From Mastigocoleus testarum BC008 (lineage in GTDB: Bacteria > Cyanobacteriota > Cyanobacteriia > Cyanobacteriales > Nostocaceae): DNA of 64,000 nt. The notes beneath the pieces are model-generated. The model was not told the origin of the DNA, did not search any database, and saw only the letters and a list, made by a program, of their open reading frames with translations. The position numbers and the translations under genes are program-made. This document shows positions 1-8,075 of the stretch, one piece after another. The number at the start of each line of letters is the position of its first letter. Positions within the stretch are counted from its first letter, which is position 1. The stretch spans positions 45,560 to 109,559 of the forward strand of contig NZ_LMTZ01000103.1 of the NCBI RefSeq assembly GCF_001456025.1, given 5' to 3'.

Positions 1-259
1 AGAACCAGAAGTTCCTACAGCAACTGAAGCTGAAGAAGCTAGCGAATCAGCTGAAGAAGCTAGTGAATCAAATGTAGTTGAAACAGTAGTATCAAATGTA
101 GCTGAAACAGTAGCAAACGCTGTTGAAGCAGTAACAGATGCTGTTGAGACGGCAGTAGATGCCATTAGCCCAACAGAAGATTCTGCTGAACCAGTCGCCG
201 AAACAGAGAAAGAGACGGATAAAGAGACAGAAGAAGTTTCATCAGTATCTGAAGCTTAA
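1..259 (+). CDS. C-terminal end of an acidic protein (partial)
   Basis: An open frame enters from the left edge (first full codon at base 2) and stops at TAA 257-259, giving 85 residues. The segment is almost entirely Glu, Ala, Val, Thr and Ser, with degenerate repeats such as AEEASES and VETVVSNVAETV. It reads as a disordered acidic tail, not a folded domain. The body of the protein lies outside the window, so no function can be given. An intrinsic terminator about 100 bases downstream fits the end of this transcription unit. Confidence 0.6.
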   Translation, partial: EPEVPTATEAEEASESAEEASESNVVETVVSNVAETVANAVEAVTDAVETAVDAISPTEDSAEPVAETEKETDKETEEVSSVSEA

Positions 260-293
260 TTAAAAGTAGTCAATTTACAAAAACCTACATATT

Positions 294-308
294 TGTTGGC
301 AAGAAGTT
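294..308 (+). repeat. 15-bp inverted repeat, left copy
   Basis: TGTTGGCAAGAAGTT here is the exact reverse complement of bases 1514-1528. The two copies bracket the TPR gene; the right copy sits 12 bases upstream of its start codon. Confidence 0.8.
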
Positions 309-346
309 AGCAAAAAAGTATCTTATTGTAACATTGCTTTGGATGA

Positions 347-1501
347 TTAAATACTTGGAAAAGGGGGATTATCCCCCTTTTTTATGTTAGTGGTCTCCTC
401 AAATGGTAAAACTATATTTAATTGCTCTGCTATTTCTTCCATGTGACTACTATTGTTTAACCGATTGTAAATTTCCTTAGCTTCGAAATAATAAGATTTA
501 GCTTCTGGATAATAATTTAACTGGTCACAGGTCGCAGCTAAAAGAAAGCTAGTTCCTGCTTGTGCAAAAGTATTATTTATATCTTGTGCAAAAAATAATG
601 CGGCTTGTAAGGACTTTAGCGCTGAAGAATATTCTTTTTGTTGGTAGTAAGTGCAACCCATATTGAATAGTGTTTTTTGTTGTCCATCTTTAGCTTCTAT
701 TTTCTGAAAAATCCGTAGAGCATCTTTATAATATTTCAGTGCTTTGGTATAAATGCTCAGATGTTTATATATGTTAGCAATTCGAAATAATGCTGCAGCT
801 TCTCCAAAAATATTCCCAATAAGGTGGCTAACATCCAATGATTGGATGTTATATTCGATCGCTTTTTCTAAGTCATTGGTTTTATAATATACATCACTTA
901 AGCCTTGCAAGATAGCACTTCTGATTTTCATTTCGCCAATATCGTGAGAAATTTTCAATCCTGACTCGAAAAAATTGGTTGCTTTCTCGTATTCTTCAAT
1001 TTCCTTGTATGCTTGACCTATGCGGTCAAGACTCATGAGTGAAAGTAATCGATGATTGATGTTTTGAGCAATGAATAAAGATTGATTACATAGTTTGATT
1101 GTCTCTTGATATTCACCTAACTGAAAGTAAATACCACCTAGATTTGCAAGAGAATTTGCTTCTGCTTGAATATCTTTAAGTTTGCGAGCAATCAAAAGTG
1201 CTTGTTGCTCAAATTCTAATGCTTTTTGGTAGTCACCAATCAGCTGATACAAGTTTCCTAAGGAAGTTAGAGCACTTTGTTGATAATTTAGGTCATTCAT
1301 CTCACAGCCAATTTCTAGCTGTTTTTGAAGGAAGTCCCGAGCTTGTTCGTATTGTCCTAAATGTCGATATTTATTTTTCTGTTCCCCAATACCTAAAATT
1401 TCCATCAACCGATTACTTGCTTGGGAAGCAAGTTGAAGTAATTGAATAAAATACTCAATTACTTTGTTAACTTGATTAAGTCGAGATTTACAATTAGCCA
1501 T
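347..1501 (-). CDS. Tetratricopeptide repeat protein
   Basis: The 384-residue protein is built of about eight TPR units of roughly 40 residues from about residue 45 to 360, with the typical pattern of alternating helices (for example LGNLYQLIGDYQKALEFEQQ and LANLGGIYFQLGEYQETIKL). The 40-residue period is that of the kinesin-light-chain/LGN type. Such proteins are protein-binding scaffolds. No catalytic domain, signal peptide or membrane segment is visible, so it is probably cytosolic, and the partner is unknown. The start is ATG at 1501 with no clear Shine-Dalgarno sequence. The gene is flanked by a perfect 15-base inverted repeat (294-308 and 1514-1528), and its last codons lie inside a terminator hairpin. 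Confidence 0.8.
   Translation of the reverse strand: MANCKSRLNQVNKVIEYFIQLLQLASQASNRLMEILGIGEQKNKYRHLGQYEQARDFLQKQLEIGCEMNDLNYQQSALTSLGNLYQLIGDYQKALEFEQQALLIARKLKDIQAEANSLANLGGIYFQLGEYQETIKLCNQSLFIAQNINHRLLSLMSLDRIGQAYKEIEEYEKATNFFESGLKISHDIGEMKIRSAILQGLSDVYYKTNDLEKAIEYNIQSLDVSHLIGNIFGEAAALFRIANIYKHLSIYTKALKYYKDALRIFQKIEAKDGQQKTLFNMGCTYYQQKEYSSALKSLQAALFFAQDINNTFAQAGTSFLLAATCDQLNYYPEAKSYYFEAKEIYNRLNNSSHMEEIAEQLNIVLPFEETTNIKKGDNPPFPSI
359..383. terminator. Intrinsic terminator inside the 3' end of the TPR gene
   Basis: Eleven-base arms (359-369 and 371-381) pair perfectly around one central base, and the GGGGG/CCCCC core is followed by a T run on the plus strand. This fits termination of the plus-strand gene ending at 259. 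On the minus strand the same bases encode the last residues of the TPR protein (KKGDNPPFP) and are followed by TTTT, so the hairpin may act in both directions. Confidence 0.7.
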
Positions 1502-1513
1502 ATTGTAAAGCGC

Positions 1514-1528
1514 AACTTCTTGCCAACA
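1514..1528 (-). repeat. 15-bp inverted repeat, right copy
   Basis: Exact reverse complement of 294-308. It lies in the leader of the TPR gene, 12 bases before the ATG. Confidence 0.8.
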
Positions 1529-2557
1529 TAAGCTATTTACTCCTAGGTGATAAAAGTAACTTTTACTGAAGTCTAAATTTCGTTTGCAATCGGTTTTTAC
1601 CTTTCAGTAAGAATTTACTTGGGTGAATAAAATATCATTACTATTTTTGAATTATCTTGTTCAGGAATAATCGATTTTTGTACTGATTTTCGGAATATAG
1701 ATGCGTTTCAAAAAAAATTAAATGTATTAACTCTAGTTAGTTAATTGAGTGTAGCTAGTCGAAAAAAGTAATACTTATAACTTTTACCAAAAATCTATTT
1801 TTATTACGAAGAAAATATCTGAAAATACTTTTTATCTCAATATTAGATTTAATTTATTGTCAGATATAAGTTAAAATAATTATTTTTAAATATTTGTAAT
1901 TATCACTATATGATTCCAAAAAATAGTTTTAATTACTTATGCAATAGATTTATTACCTCAAATTTATTTCAATAATGAAATCAAAAAATGAATTTAAACA
2001 CGTACGCGATTACTTGATTGATGAATTATCAATTTTATTTACTCTATTTTAACTAACCAAAAGGCATAGTTATGTTATTGGTATGATACATTTATAGACT
2101 TATATGGTATCCCATAATAATTATGGTTATTTTGTTAGTTAAAAATTTATATTTGTTTGCGCATAATTACTACTAATATAAAAGTTTTAATAGTAATTTT
2201 AATTTGGATTTGATTTGATATTTTATCCCTAATTAGCCATAAATTAATTCTCAAATCTCTGATAAAGAGGTAGGAAATATTTAAATTATCTTGGTATTTA
2301 GTAAAGTATTTTCAAATCATATCTATTTCTAACTATATTAAATCGTTCGTGTGAATTGGAAAATTTCAGGATTTATTGTTTGAATATTTAAATTCTAATT
2401 TAATATTTTAAGAATAGTAATTAATAATACTATTTTTCTCTATATTCAATATAGTATTAAACTCAAAAATAGAAGAAATATCTAATTATTACAAAGTGAC
2501 TGTTTTTAACGTTTGTAATGCAAATTAAAAATTACTCTAACAGTTATAAACTAACAA
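1529..2557. other. AT-rich gene desert
   Basis: About 1.0 kb made almost entirely of A and T, with stops in all frames. I see no gene, tRNA or strong hairpin. It separates the TPR promoter from the terminator of the sphingolipid-like operon. Confidence 0.7.
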
Positions 2558-2582
2558 ACCCGATTTCGTTAAGAAATCGGGT
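2558..2582 (-). terminator. Terminator of the sphingolipid-like operon
   Basis: A perfect 10-bp stem (ACCCGATTTC at 2558-2567, GAAATCGGGT at 2573-2582) with a 5-base loop lies about 60 bases past the stop of the hydroxylase gene. On the minus strand it is followed by TTTGTTAGTTT, which fits rho-independent termination of the genes read from 7105 leftwards. Confidence 0.75.
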
Positions 2583-2640
2583 ATTTGAGGGAAATATATT
2601 TAATTTAACCTTATATTGAAATTAAAGATTACAGAGGTAA

Positions 2641-3147
2641 TTACCACCATTTCAGTTGTAAATAACCTCTTTCTGGCTGGTTTAATTCTTTTTCTGTTAG
2701 CCACTCAACGGATTTATAGGTACCAAATATGTGGTCCCACCAATCTACAGCCAACCCGAAATTATGTTCCCACATCCCATATTTATGATGTACGTAGTGA
2801 ACTGGCATTTTCATCCAAAAACACTTGGTTGGGTTTTCATGTTGTAGTTGGTGTGCATAGGCTGAAAAAGCAGCATAAGTTAATGCACCTAAAAACCAGC
2901 CGGTACCAGCATCTACGGAGTAGAAAAACATCAAACACATAACAATAAAACTACCCCGGATATAATCGCGAAACTCCCATACCACTCCCTGTCCTTCGTT
3001 ACGACGATGGTGGTCGCGGTGGCGTTCGCCAATCCGACGTGAAACATGCATTAGGCGATGTAGCCAGTATTCTACCAAACTTGCCAAAATAAATGCGATC
3101 GCAAAACAAATAATTACTCTGAATGAGCTTAGTAAAAAAGGATTCAT
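2641..3147 (-). CDS. Fatty acid hydroxylase / sterol desaturase superfamily membrane protein
   Basis: The 168-residue protein carries the spaced histidine clusters of the di-iron membrane hydroxylase superfamily: HRLMH and HRDHH near residues 31-47, HQLQH near 95, HYVHH near 118, and HNF in EHNFGLAVDWWDHIFGTY near 128. Hydrophobic stretches (about 9-28 and 67-95) are its membrane segments. Such enzymes use O2 and a diiron centre to hydroxylate or desaturate lipids or sterols. The ATG at 3147 has a good ribosome-binding site (TAGGAAA). It is the last gene of a run of oxoamine synthase, acyltransferase and SDR genes and is followed by a strong terminator. I infer that it hydroxylates the lipid these make, for example on the long-chain base or the fatty acyl chain. 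Carotenoid hydroxylation is a less likely alternative. Confidence 0.75.
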   Translation of the reverse strand: MNPFLLSSFRVIICFAIAFILASLVEYWLHRLMHVSRRIGERHRDHHRRNEGQGVVWEFRDYIRGSFIVMCLMFFYSVDAGTGWFLGALTYAAFSAYAHQLQHENPTKCFWMKMPVHYVHHKYGMWEHNFGLAVDWWDHIFGTYKSVEWLTEKELNQPERGYLQLKWW

Positions 3148-3202
3148 ATTTTTCCTAACTCTCTGTTTTTCCTGACAATCGTAACAAATGGCAAGAGGTA
3201 TT

Positions 3203-3256
3203 AAATTTAAAACTCAAATTTAATACTTTAGTTTGAAACTCAAATTTAAAACTCAA
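3203..3256. repeat. Pair of 15-bp direct repeats at the end of the SDR gene
   Basis: AAATTTAAAACTCAA occurs exactly at 3203-3217 and 3242-3256. The second copy overlaps the stop codon of the upstream SDR gene (3253-3255). Confidence 0.7.
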
Positions 3257-4224
3257 TTACTAGTTTGTAGTTGTTTGACGATTTCTTTTAAAATTTCATT
3301 TACTGGCTGATGTTTCCAGCCTAATTCTTTTCGTGCCTTTGTTGCATCTACTCGTACGCAACGTTCGTATAAATAATGTATTCTTTCTCGACCAATGGGA
3401 GGATTCCAATTAAGTAATTTACCAATAGGGTCAAGTAAATTCGCTGCAAAACGAACTATAGGTTGGGGAACTTCCGTAGGAATATTAATACCAGTTTCTT
3501 GGGAAATTATCTCAAACATTTCCCGAGTGGGCAGATCGCCAGCAGAAATGATGTAATGTTCCCCCGATTGACCACGCTCTGCAGCCAAAATCATGGCATT
3601 AACTAGATCGTCAACATGGACGATACCAGTCATGCGATCGCCCCCTAACCACAGTTTCAACCAACCTTTTAAAAATAATTTGAATACTGGGCCAAAATGG
3701 GGGTCATCTACACCTAAAATACCGGAGGGCATGATGCTAACAATAGGTAAGCCATCAGCAGCAAATTTATCTACCAACTTTTGTGCTTGGAATTTGGTGC
3801 GATCATAAGCTGAAGAAAAATTTTCTTGCGTGCGAGAGAAGGTCTCATTGACAACTTTCCCTTGGGTATCACCATAAACACCAATGGTGCTACAGTAAAC
3901 TATTTTGGAAACACCTGTTTCTTTCGCAATTTCTAAAACAGCTTGGGTACCATCAACATTCACCCGTTCCATTTGTTGCTCGTCCACTAAACCCAGTTCC
4001 ACGTATGCAGCAGTATGGAAAACTGTATCTACTTCCTGCATTGCTTGGTGCAAAGCATTGCGATCGGTAATATCGCCATATACCAACTGTACTTTAGTAT
4101 CCTCGAGACGGGCTAAATTACTAGATTTACGGACTAAACCAACAACTTGATCGCCGCGTTTTTGGAGGGCTTTAACTAAATGAGAACCGGTGAAACCATT
4201 TGCACCCGTCACCAAAGCTTTCAT
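3253..4224 (-). CDS. NAD-dependent epimerase/reductase, extended SDR (CerR-like candidate)
   Basis: The 323-residue protein is an extended short-chain dehydrogenase/reductase. It starts with the Rossmann signature TGANGFTGSHL (about residues 6-16), and has GDITDR and the catalytic YDRTK (Tyr-x3-Lys, near 140) preceded by an STIGVYG segment. By eye it resembles dihydroflavonol-reductase and HpnA-like proteins, and also the SDR that reduces the 3-keto group in bacterial ceramide synthesis (CerR of Caulobacter). The gene lies 78 bases downstream of the acyltransferase gene and 105 bases upstream of the hydroxylase gene, all on the minus strand. The family is certain. The ceramide role is inferred from the neighbours. 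A sugar or hopanoid epimerase is the main alternative; no hopanoid gene is visible here. Confidence 0.8.
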   Translation of the reverse strand: MKALVTGANGFTGSHLVKALQKRGDQVVGLVRKSSNLARLEDTKVQLVYGDITDRNALHQAMQEVDTVFHTAAYVELGLVDEQQMERVNVDGTQAVLEIAKETGVSKIVYCSTIGVYGDTQGKVVNETFSRTQENFSSAYDRTKFQAQKLVDKFAADGLPIVSIMPSGILGVDDPHFGPVFKLFLKGWLKLWLGGDRMTGIVHVDDLVNAMILAAERGQSGEHYIISAGDLPTREMFEIISQETGINIPTEVPQPIVRFAANLLDPIGKLLNWNPPIGRERIHYLYERCVRVDATKARKELGWKHQPVNEILKEIVKQLQTSN

Positions 4225-4267
4225 AAAATCACAATGCTTTAATTAATTACAATACTTTAGTTAAAAG

Positions 4268-4309
4268 GCTTTAACTACAAAGCTTTAACTACAAAGCTTT
4301 AACTACAAA
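4268..4309. repeat. Three tandem copies of a 14-bp unit
   Basis: GCTTTAACTACAAA is repeated exactly at 4268-4281, 4282-4295 and 4296-4309. The last copy covers the stop codon of the acyltransferase gene (4303-4305), so the array may have expanded out of the 3' end of that gene. Confidence 0.85.
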
Positions 4310-5442
4310 GCTTTCTCATACATTCGATAAGTCTTATAAATTTTACCGCCAGATGCTTCTATCAGTTTGCGCGAAGGTGAATTAGTTTCCCACACCCAAC
4401 CCAATTCAGCTCTTTTATAAGGCTTACCTTTTTTTATTCCTCCTTGCATGCCGAGGTAAATTAAGGCTAAAGGCACCATTTTACGACGGTATTCAGGTAA
4501 AGAAACAATCACAGGTACCACTCCCTGGTCAATCTGGCGACGATACCAGAGGAATTTAATCATTCCCCACCAGTCAAACTTGCCGTTAAGGTGTTTTAAA
4601 ACAATATTGTAATCGGGTAAACCCATCCAAAAACCAATCATTTCGCCGTTATGTTCCGCAATGGGAAAAACATCAGGATCTGCCATTTGTTGCAATTCCC
4701 TGGCTTGTGCCATAAATTCTTCCTGAGTGCGATAAATGTAACTATAGTTTTTGGCAAAAGCTTTACTCATCAGGTTATACATATTCTGGCAATCTTGCTC
4801 AAATTCTTCACCCTTAGTGCGGAGGGGGCGAAAAGTAATTCCTGATTTACAAGCAATTCGATAAGCTTTTTCAAATTTTGGATCTAAAGGTTTATCCAAA
4901 GGAAAATTATAAATATAGGCATCATTACCTTTTTCCCAACCAGCCTTTTCAATAAACTCAGGATAGTAGGACGGGTTGTAAGGTGTCATAATCATTGGCG
5001 GTAAATCAAATCTATCCACCTGAAATAAACACCTATTATGGGTAGATAAATCGATTGGACCCCGCACAGATTCCATATTGTGTTCGCGCAACCATTGACA
5101 TGCAGCTTCTAATAACGCTTGGGCAACTTCAAAATCTTCAATACATTCGAAGTAACCAAAAATACCAATAGTTTTGCCCTCACTTTCAATCAGCCTATGA
5201 TTGATCGCAGCAACAATTCTTCCTAAAGGTTTTCCCGTTTCCGAAAGGGCAATAAATTGTTGTAATTCTCCATGTTGTCGAAAGGCATTTTCTGAGGCTA
5301 GTTGTTTAGCAATGCTACTCCGGAAAGGCGGAACCCAATTGGCGTCATTTTTATAAACTATATGTGGGACATCCAAAAATATTTCCCGATCTTTGTCACT
5401 GCTAACTGCTTTAACCTGAAAATTTCTTGTTTGAGTCAACAT
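4303..5442 (-). CDS. Large GNAT-like acyltransferase (bCerS/YghO-like candidate)
   Basis: The 379-residue protein looks like the large GNAT-fold family that includes YghO and the bacterial ceramide synthase bCerS. Visible segments include WVPPFRSSIAKQL near the N-terminus, a GRIVAAINHR strand near residue 75, IGIFGYFECIEDFEVAQALL near 92, and VRGPIDLSTHNRC and MTPYNPSYYPEFIEKAGW around 126-170. The C-terminal half has a second GNAT-like part (MIGFWMGLPDYN, and ELGWVWETNSPSRKLIEASG near the end). No membrane segment is evident. In the bacterial ceramide pathway this enzyme attaches the fatty acyl chain to the amino group of the long-chain base. It lies between an oxoamine synthase and an SDR gene, which supports that role. 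The family call is from recalled sequence patterns, so a profile search is needed. ATG at 5442; no clear ribosome-binding site. Confidence 0.65.
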   Translation of the reverse strand: MLTQTRNFQVKAVSSDKDREIFLDVPHIVYKNDANWVPPFRSSIAKQLASENAFRQHGELQQFIALSETGKPLGRIVAAINHRLIESEGKTIGIFGYFECIEDFEVAQALLEAACQWLREHNMESVRGPIDLSTHNRCLFQVDRFDLPPMIMTPYNPSYYPEFIEKAGWEKGNDAYIYNFPLDKPLDPKFEKAYRIACKSGITFRPLRTKGEEFEQDCQNMYNLMSKAFAKNYSYIYRTQEEFMAQARELQQMADPDVFPIAEHNGEMIGFWMGLPDYNIVLKHLNGKFDWWGMIKFLWYRRQIDQGVVPVIVSLPEYRRKMVPLALIYLGMQGGIKKGKPYKRAELGWVWETNSPSRKLIEASGGKIYKTYRMYEKAL

Positions 5443-5818
5443 ATATGAAATTAAGTATTTTGAGTAATTAGGATTAGTCAGGATAAAATTTTTACACTAA
5501 TTGCACAATACTAATTGGACAATAACTTAAATAATTCATCCCTTAAATAGCCTTAATATACGTAGAAACCTGCAGCACCGATATGACCGTAAAATCACAA
5601 TAAGCACAAAATCGTAATTAAGATATACCCGTTAGACGGATATTTTTAGTAGCGCGACCCAGAGAATATCAATACTAACCCTGAGAAACGCGCCACTTTG
5701 TTACGAAAAGCTGCGTTAAGACCGCACACTAAAGTAAACACTGTTAAGCTAGGGAAAAATCTGGGCGCTTTACGTCTCTACGATTAGGCAAAAGTTCCAA
5801 TCCTAATTACTGTGAAAC
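5443..5818. other. Spacer inside the sphingolipid-like gene set
   Basis: 376 bases with no open frame on either strand. I looked for an acyl carrier protein gene (DSL phosphopantetheine motif), as found near spt in Caulobacter, and saw none. The gap may hold a second promoter for the three downstream genes. Confidence 0.5.
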
Positions 5819-7105
5819 CTAGGCTGTAGCAACAGTAGTAGGTTTATACAATTCATCTCGTACTGTCACCATTGCTTCTACCAAACGATCCATATCTTCT
5901 TTGGTATGGAGAGCGTTAGCAGTAATCCGGAGACGAGGTTTAGCTATAAACCAAATTGGTGAAACCCAAATACCGTAATTTTCCATCAAACTATTGGCAA
6001 AGACCTTTGGATTGAGTTCTGCCGGTAAAACAACAGGAATTACATTTGTTTCGCCAATTGCAGCGAAACCTTCCTCTTCCAGACGGGAGCGCAAATAACG
6101 GGTATTAGCCTGTAGTGTTGCTACAAGTTGGGGATTCTGACGCACTTGACGGATACTCTCAAGCGCTGCAGCCGTTGTTGGCGCAGGTAAAGAAATTGTA
6201 CCGATAGAAGTAGGGCAAACATCCAATAAGTCAATCATTTCACGGGAATGACTACTGATTGCCGCACCCGCAGATGCTGCAAATTTGGAGAATGTGGTCA
6301 TGATTAAAGGAACCATACCCCGATCCAAAACTTGAGAAGGCGAAATTCCAAAGTGGTCGTATATACCCCCTCCCTTTAAGCCAATTGCACCACTTGCATG
6401 GGCTTCATCCATGACTATGACACTACCCGGGTAGTTTTCTAAAACATTAAGCATTTCTGGTAATGGGGCAATATCGCCATCCATTGAGAAAACAGCATCA
6501 GAAACTACCAGAATCCGATCGTCAGGCTGAGCATAACGCCGTAATTTACGTGCTAGGTCATTGACATCACAATGACGATATGCTTTTACTCGGACATTGG
6601 GGCTATGGCTGAACATCTTTCCGGAACGATTTCCAGCATTGGCGACAGCAGATACTATACAGCCGTGGTTAAGAACATCTGTGAGAATTAAAGTTTCTCT
6701 GGTATTACGAAAACCCGGAATGTTAATTGCCAAATGACAAAAGCCATCTATCAAGGCTTGCATTGCCATCCAAGCATTCAGAAACAAATGGGTATGAGGC
6801 AGATGTTTAAACTCCGAAATTTCTTCTTCTAGCTGGCGGTGAAGGTCGATGCGACCGCTCAGTACCGAACAAGAACTATTAGATGTCCCGTACTGCAAAA
6901 TAGCATCAATTGCTGCTTGTTTTACAGATTCTGATTGAACCAAACCCAAAACATCATTTGTGCAAAAGGTTAGAAGTTTGTATCTCTTACCATTTGCTGG
7001 ATTTTCAATATCAACAATGTTTCCCTGCTTGTGATGACAAATGAACTTATCTGGATAGAGACCGCTTTCATTCAGTCTCTGCATATATTCTTCTACGACT
7101 TCCAC
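5819..7105 (-). CDS. Alpha-oxoamine synthase, serine palmitoyltransferase-type candidate
   Basis: A PLP-dependent fold-type I enzyme of 428 residues from the BioF/KBL/ALAS/SPT family. It shows the glycine/serine-rich GTSNSSCSVLSGRIDLHRQLE segment in two parts (GTSNSSC then LHRQLEEE) near residues 73-96, DVLNHGCIVSAV near 142, SDAVFSMDGDIAPL near 200, DEAHASGAIG near 233 and TTFSKFAASAG near 272, where the lysine should bind PLP. These enzymes condense an acyl thioester with an amino acid. SPT joins palmitoyl-CoA/ACP and serine to give 3-keto-sphinganine. The sequence alone does not separate SPT from BioF, but the acyltransferase, SDR and hydroxylase genes that follow favour SPT. The start is GTG at 7105, supported by GAGGAG seven bases upstream. 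Confidence 0.75.
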   Translation of the reverse strand: MEVVEEYMQRLNESGLYPDKFICHHKQGNIVDIENPANGKRYKLLTFCTNDVLGLVQSESVKQAAIDAILQYGTSNSSCSVLSGRIDLHRQLEEEISEFKHLPHTHLFLNAWMAMQALIDGFCHLAINIPGFRNTRETLILTDVLNHGCIVSAVANAGNRSGKMFSHSPNVRVKAYRHCDVNDLARKLRRYAQPDDRILVVSDAVFSMDGDIAPLPEMLNVLENYPGSVIVMDEAHASGAIGLKGGGIYDHFGISPSQVLDRGMVPLIMTTFSKFAASAGAAISSHSREMIDLLDVCPTSIGTISLPAPTTAAALESIRQVRQNPQLVATLQANTRYLRSRLEEEGFAAIGETNVIPVVLPAELNPKVFANSLMENYGIWVSPIWFIAKPRLRITANALHTKEDMDRLVEAMVTVRDELYKPTTVATA

Positions 7106-7322
7106 TGTCTGCTCCTCTCACCTTTTGATGTATTGCCAACTGGTTATTGGTTCATGGAATTGAAAAAAATACCTTCCTCAATTAACCTTAATTAACCTTT
7201 GCAGGCCAGGTTGTCAAAATTATTTTTTGGCTAATGCCTTTTTTGGAAGAAATGATTTTTGATAATTTCCATTAGTACTATCCGATAATTGTTTAGATTG
7301 TTGCATAAATTTTTCATATTGA

Positions 7323-8039
7323 TTAGACAATCGCCCTTTGTAGAGCAATGATAGGCAGATTAATTTCTACATAGCATCTATGTGAATTTTTTAAGTAAGT
7401 ACATTGTTCGATTTCAACCATTTCAATATCTAGGTAAACATCTAGGTCAAAAAACTTTTTGGAAGAAAATTTTGATTTAGATGAGAATTGGAATAGGAAT
7501 TTACAAAATAAACTCCAAATCAGTGGCACAAATTGTCCTTGAATTGGTTGAAATAAACACTGAGGAAGAAGAATTTTCAACAATAACAGAAAGAAAGAAT
7601 ATATTTCTTGTAGTCCCAGAGATAACTTTATCAACAACGGGGACAAGATACCTTCTAAAAAACTGCGATCGTATGGATAGTCCTCTTTAAATGAGATAGT
7701 GCCGGTTGTAACTTTCTCCCCACTAAATCTCCGAATGCAGTTGGGATTTACCAAATGACGAACTCGAATTTCACCTTGCTTCAATTCATCACCTTTACGA
7801 GAAAAAGCATTATTGAAGTTATGGAGTTTGGTATAGAGTTTACCAATTTGTTTTTCAAAATATGCTTGTAAATCAATAATGCTTTTTTGCCAAATTCGTT
7901 TCCAAAGCTGAACAGATATCAACCCATAGAGTTTTAACCCGTTACTCCAAGCCACTGGGAACCAATAATTTGGATCGATGCTTACTTCTCCGATAGGATT
8001 TTGAGCAGTCTGGCTTTTCAAGTTTGTAGTCAGTTCCAT
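7323..8039 (-). pseudogene. Probable decayed Rieske oxygenase
   Basis: An open frame of about 240 codons (ATG at 8039; a TTG lies further up at 8075). The N-terminus MELTTNLKSQ and SIDPNYWFPVAWSNGLK resembles the start of cyanobacterial Rieske ring-hydroxylating oxygenases. Further on, RKGDELKQGEIRVRHLV aligns with the Rieske segment that usually reads C-x-HKG-x-EL-x-x-GE-x-x-x-x-x-LVCPYHGW. All four iron-sulphur ligands appear to be lost: the first Cys/His positions are Phe and Arg, and no CPYHGW is present. The rest of the frame is unrecognisable and rich in Phe, Leu and Lys. I infer a pseudogene kept open by chance or a greatly diverged protein. It lies upstream of the SPT-like gene on the same strand. 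Confidence 0.45.
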
Positions 8040-8075
8040 CCCATCCCACATTTTCTTGAGCGGTAGATACAACAC

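Noticed and set aside
3253..4224. Hopanoid-associated epimerase HpnA as the identity of the SDR
   Set aside because: No squalene-hopene or other hpn gene is in the window, while spt-like and acyltransferase genes are adjacent; kept only as an alternative.
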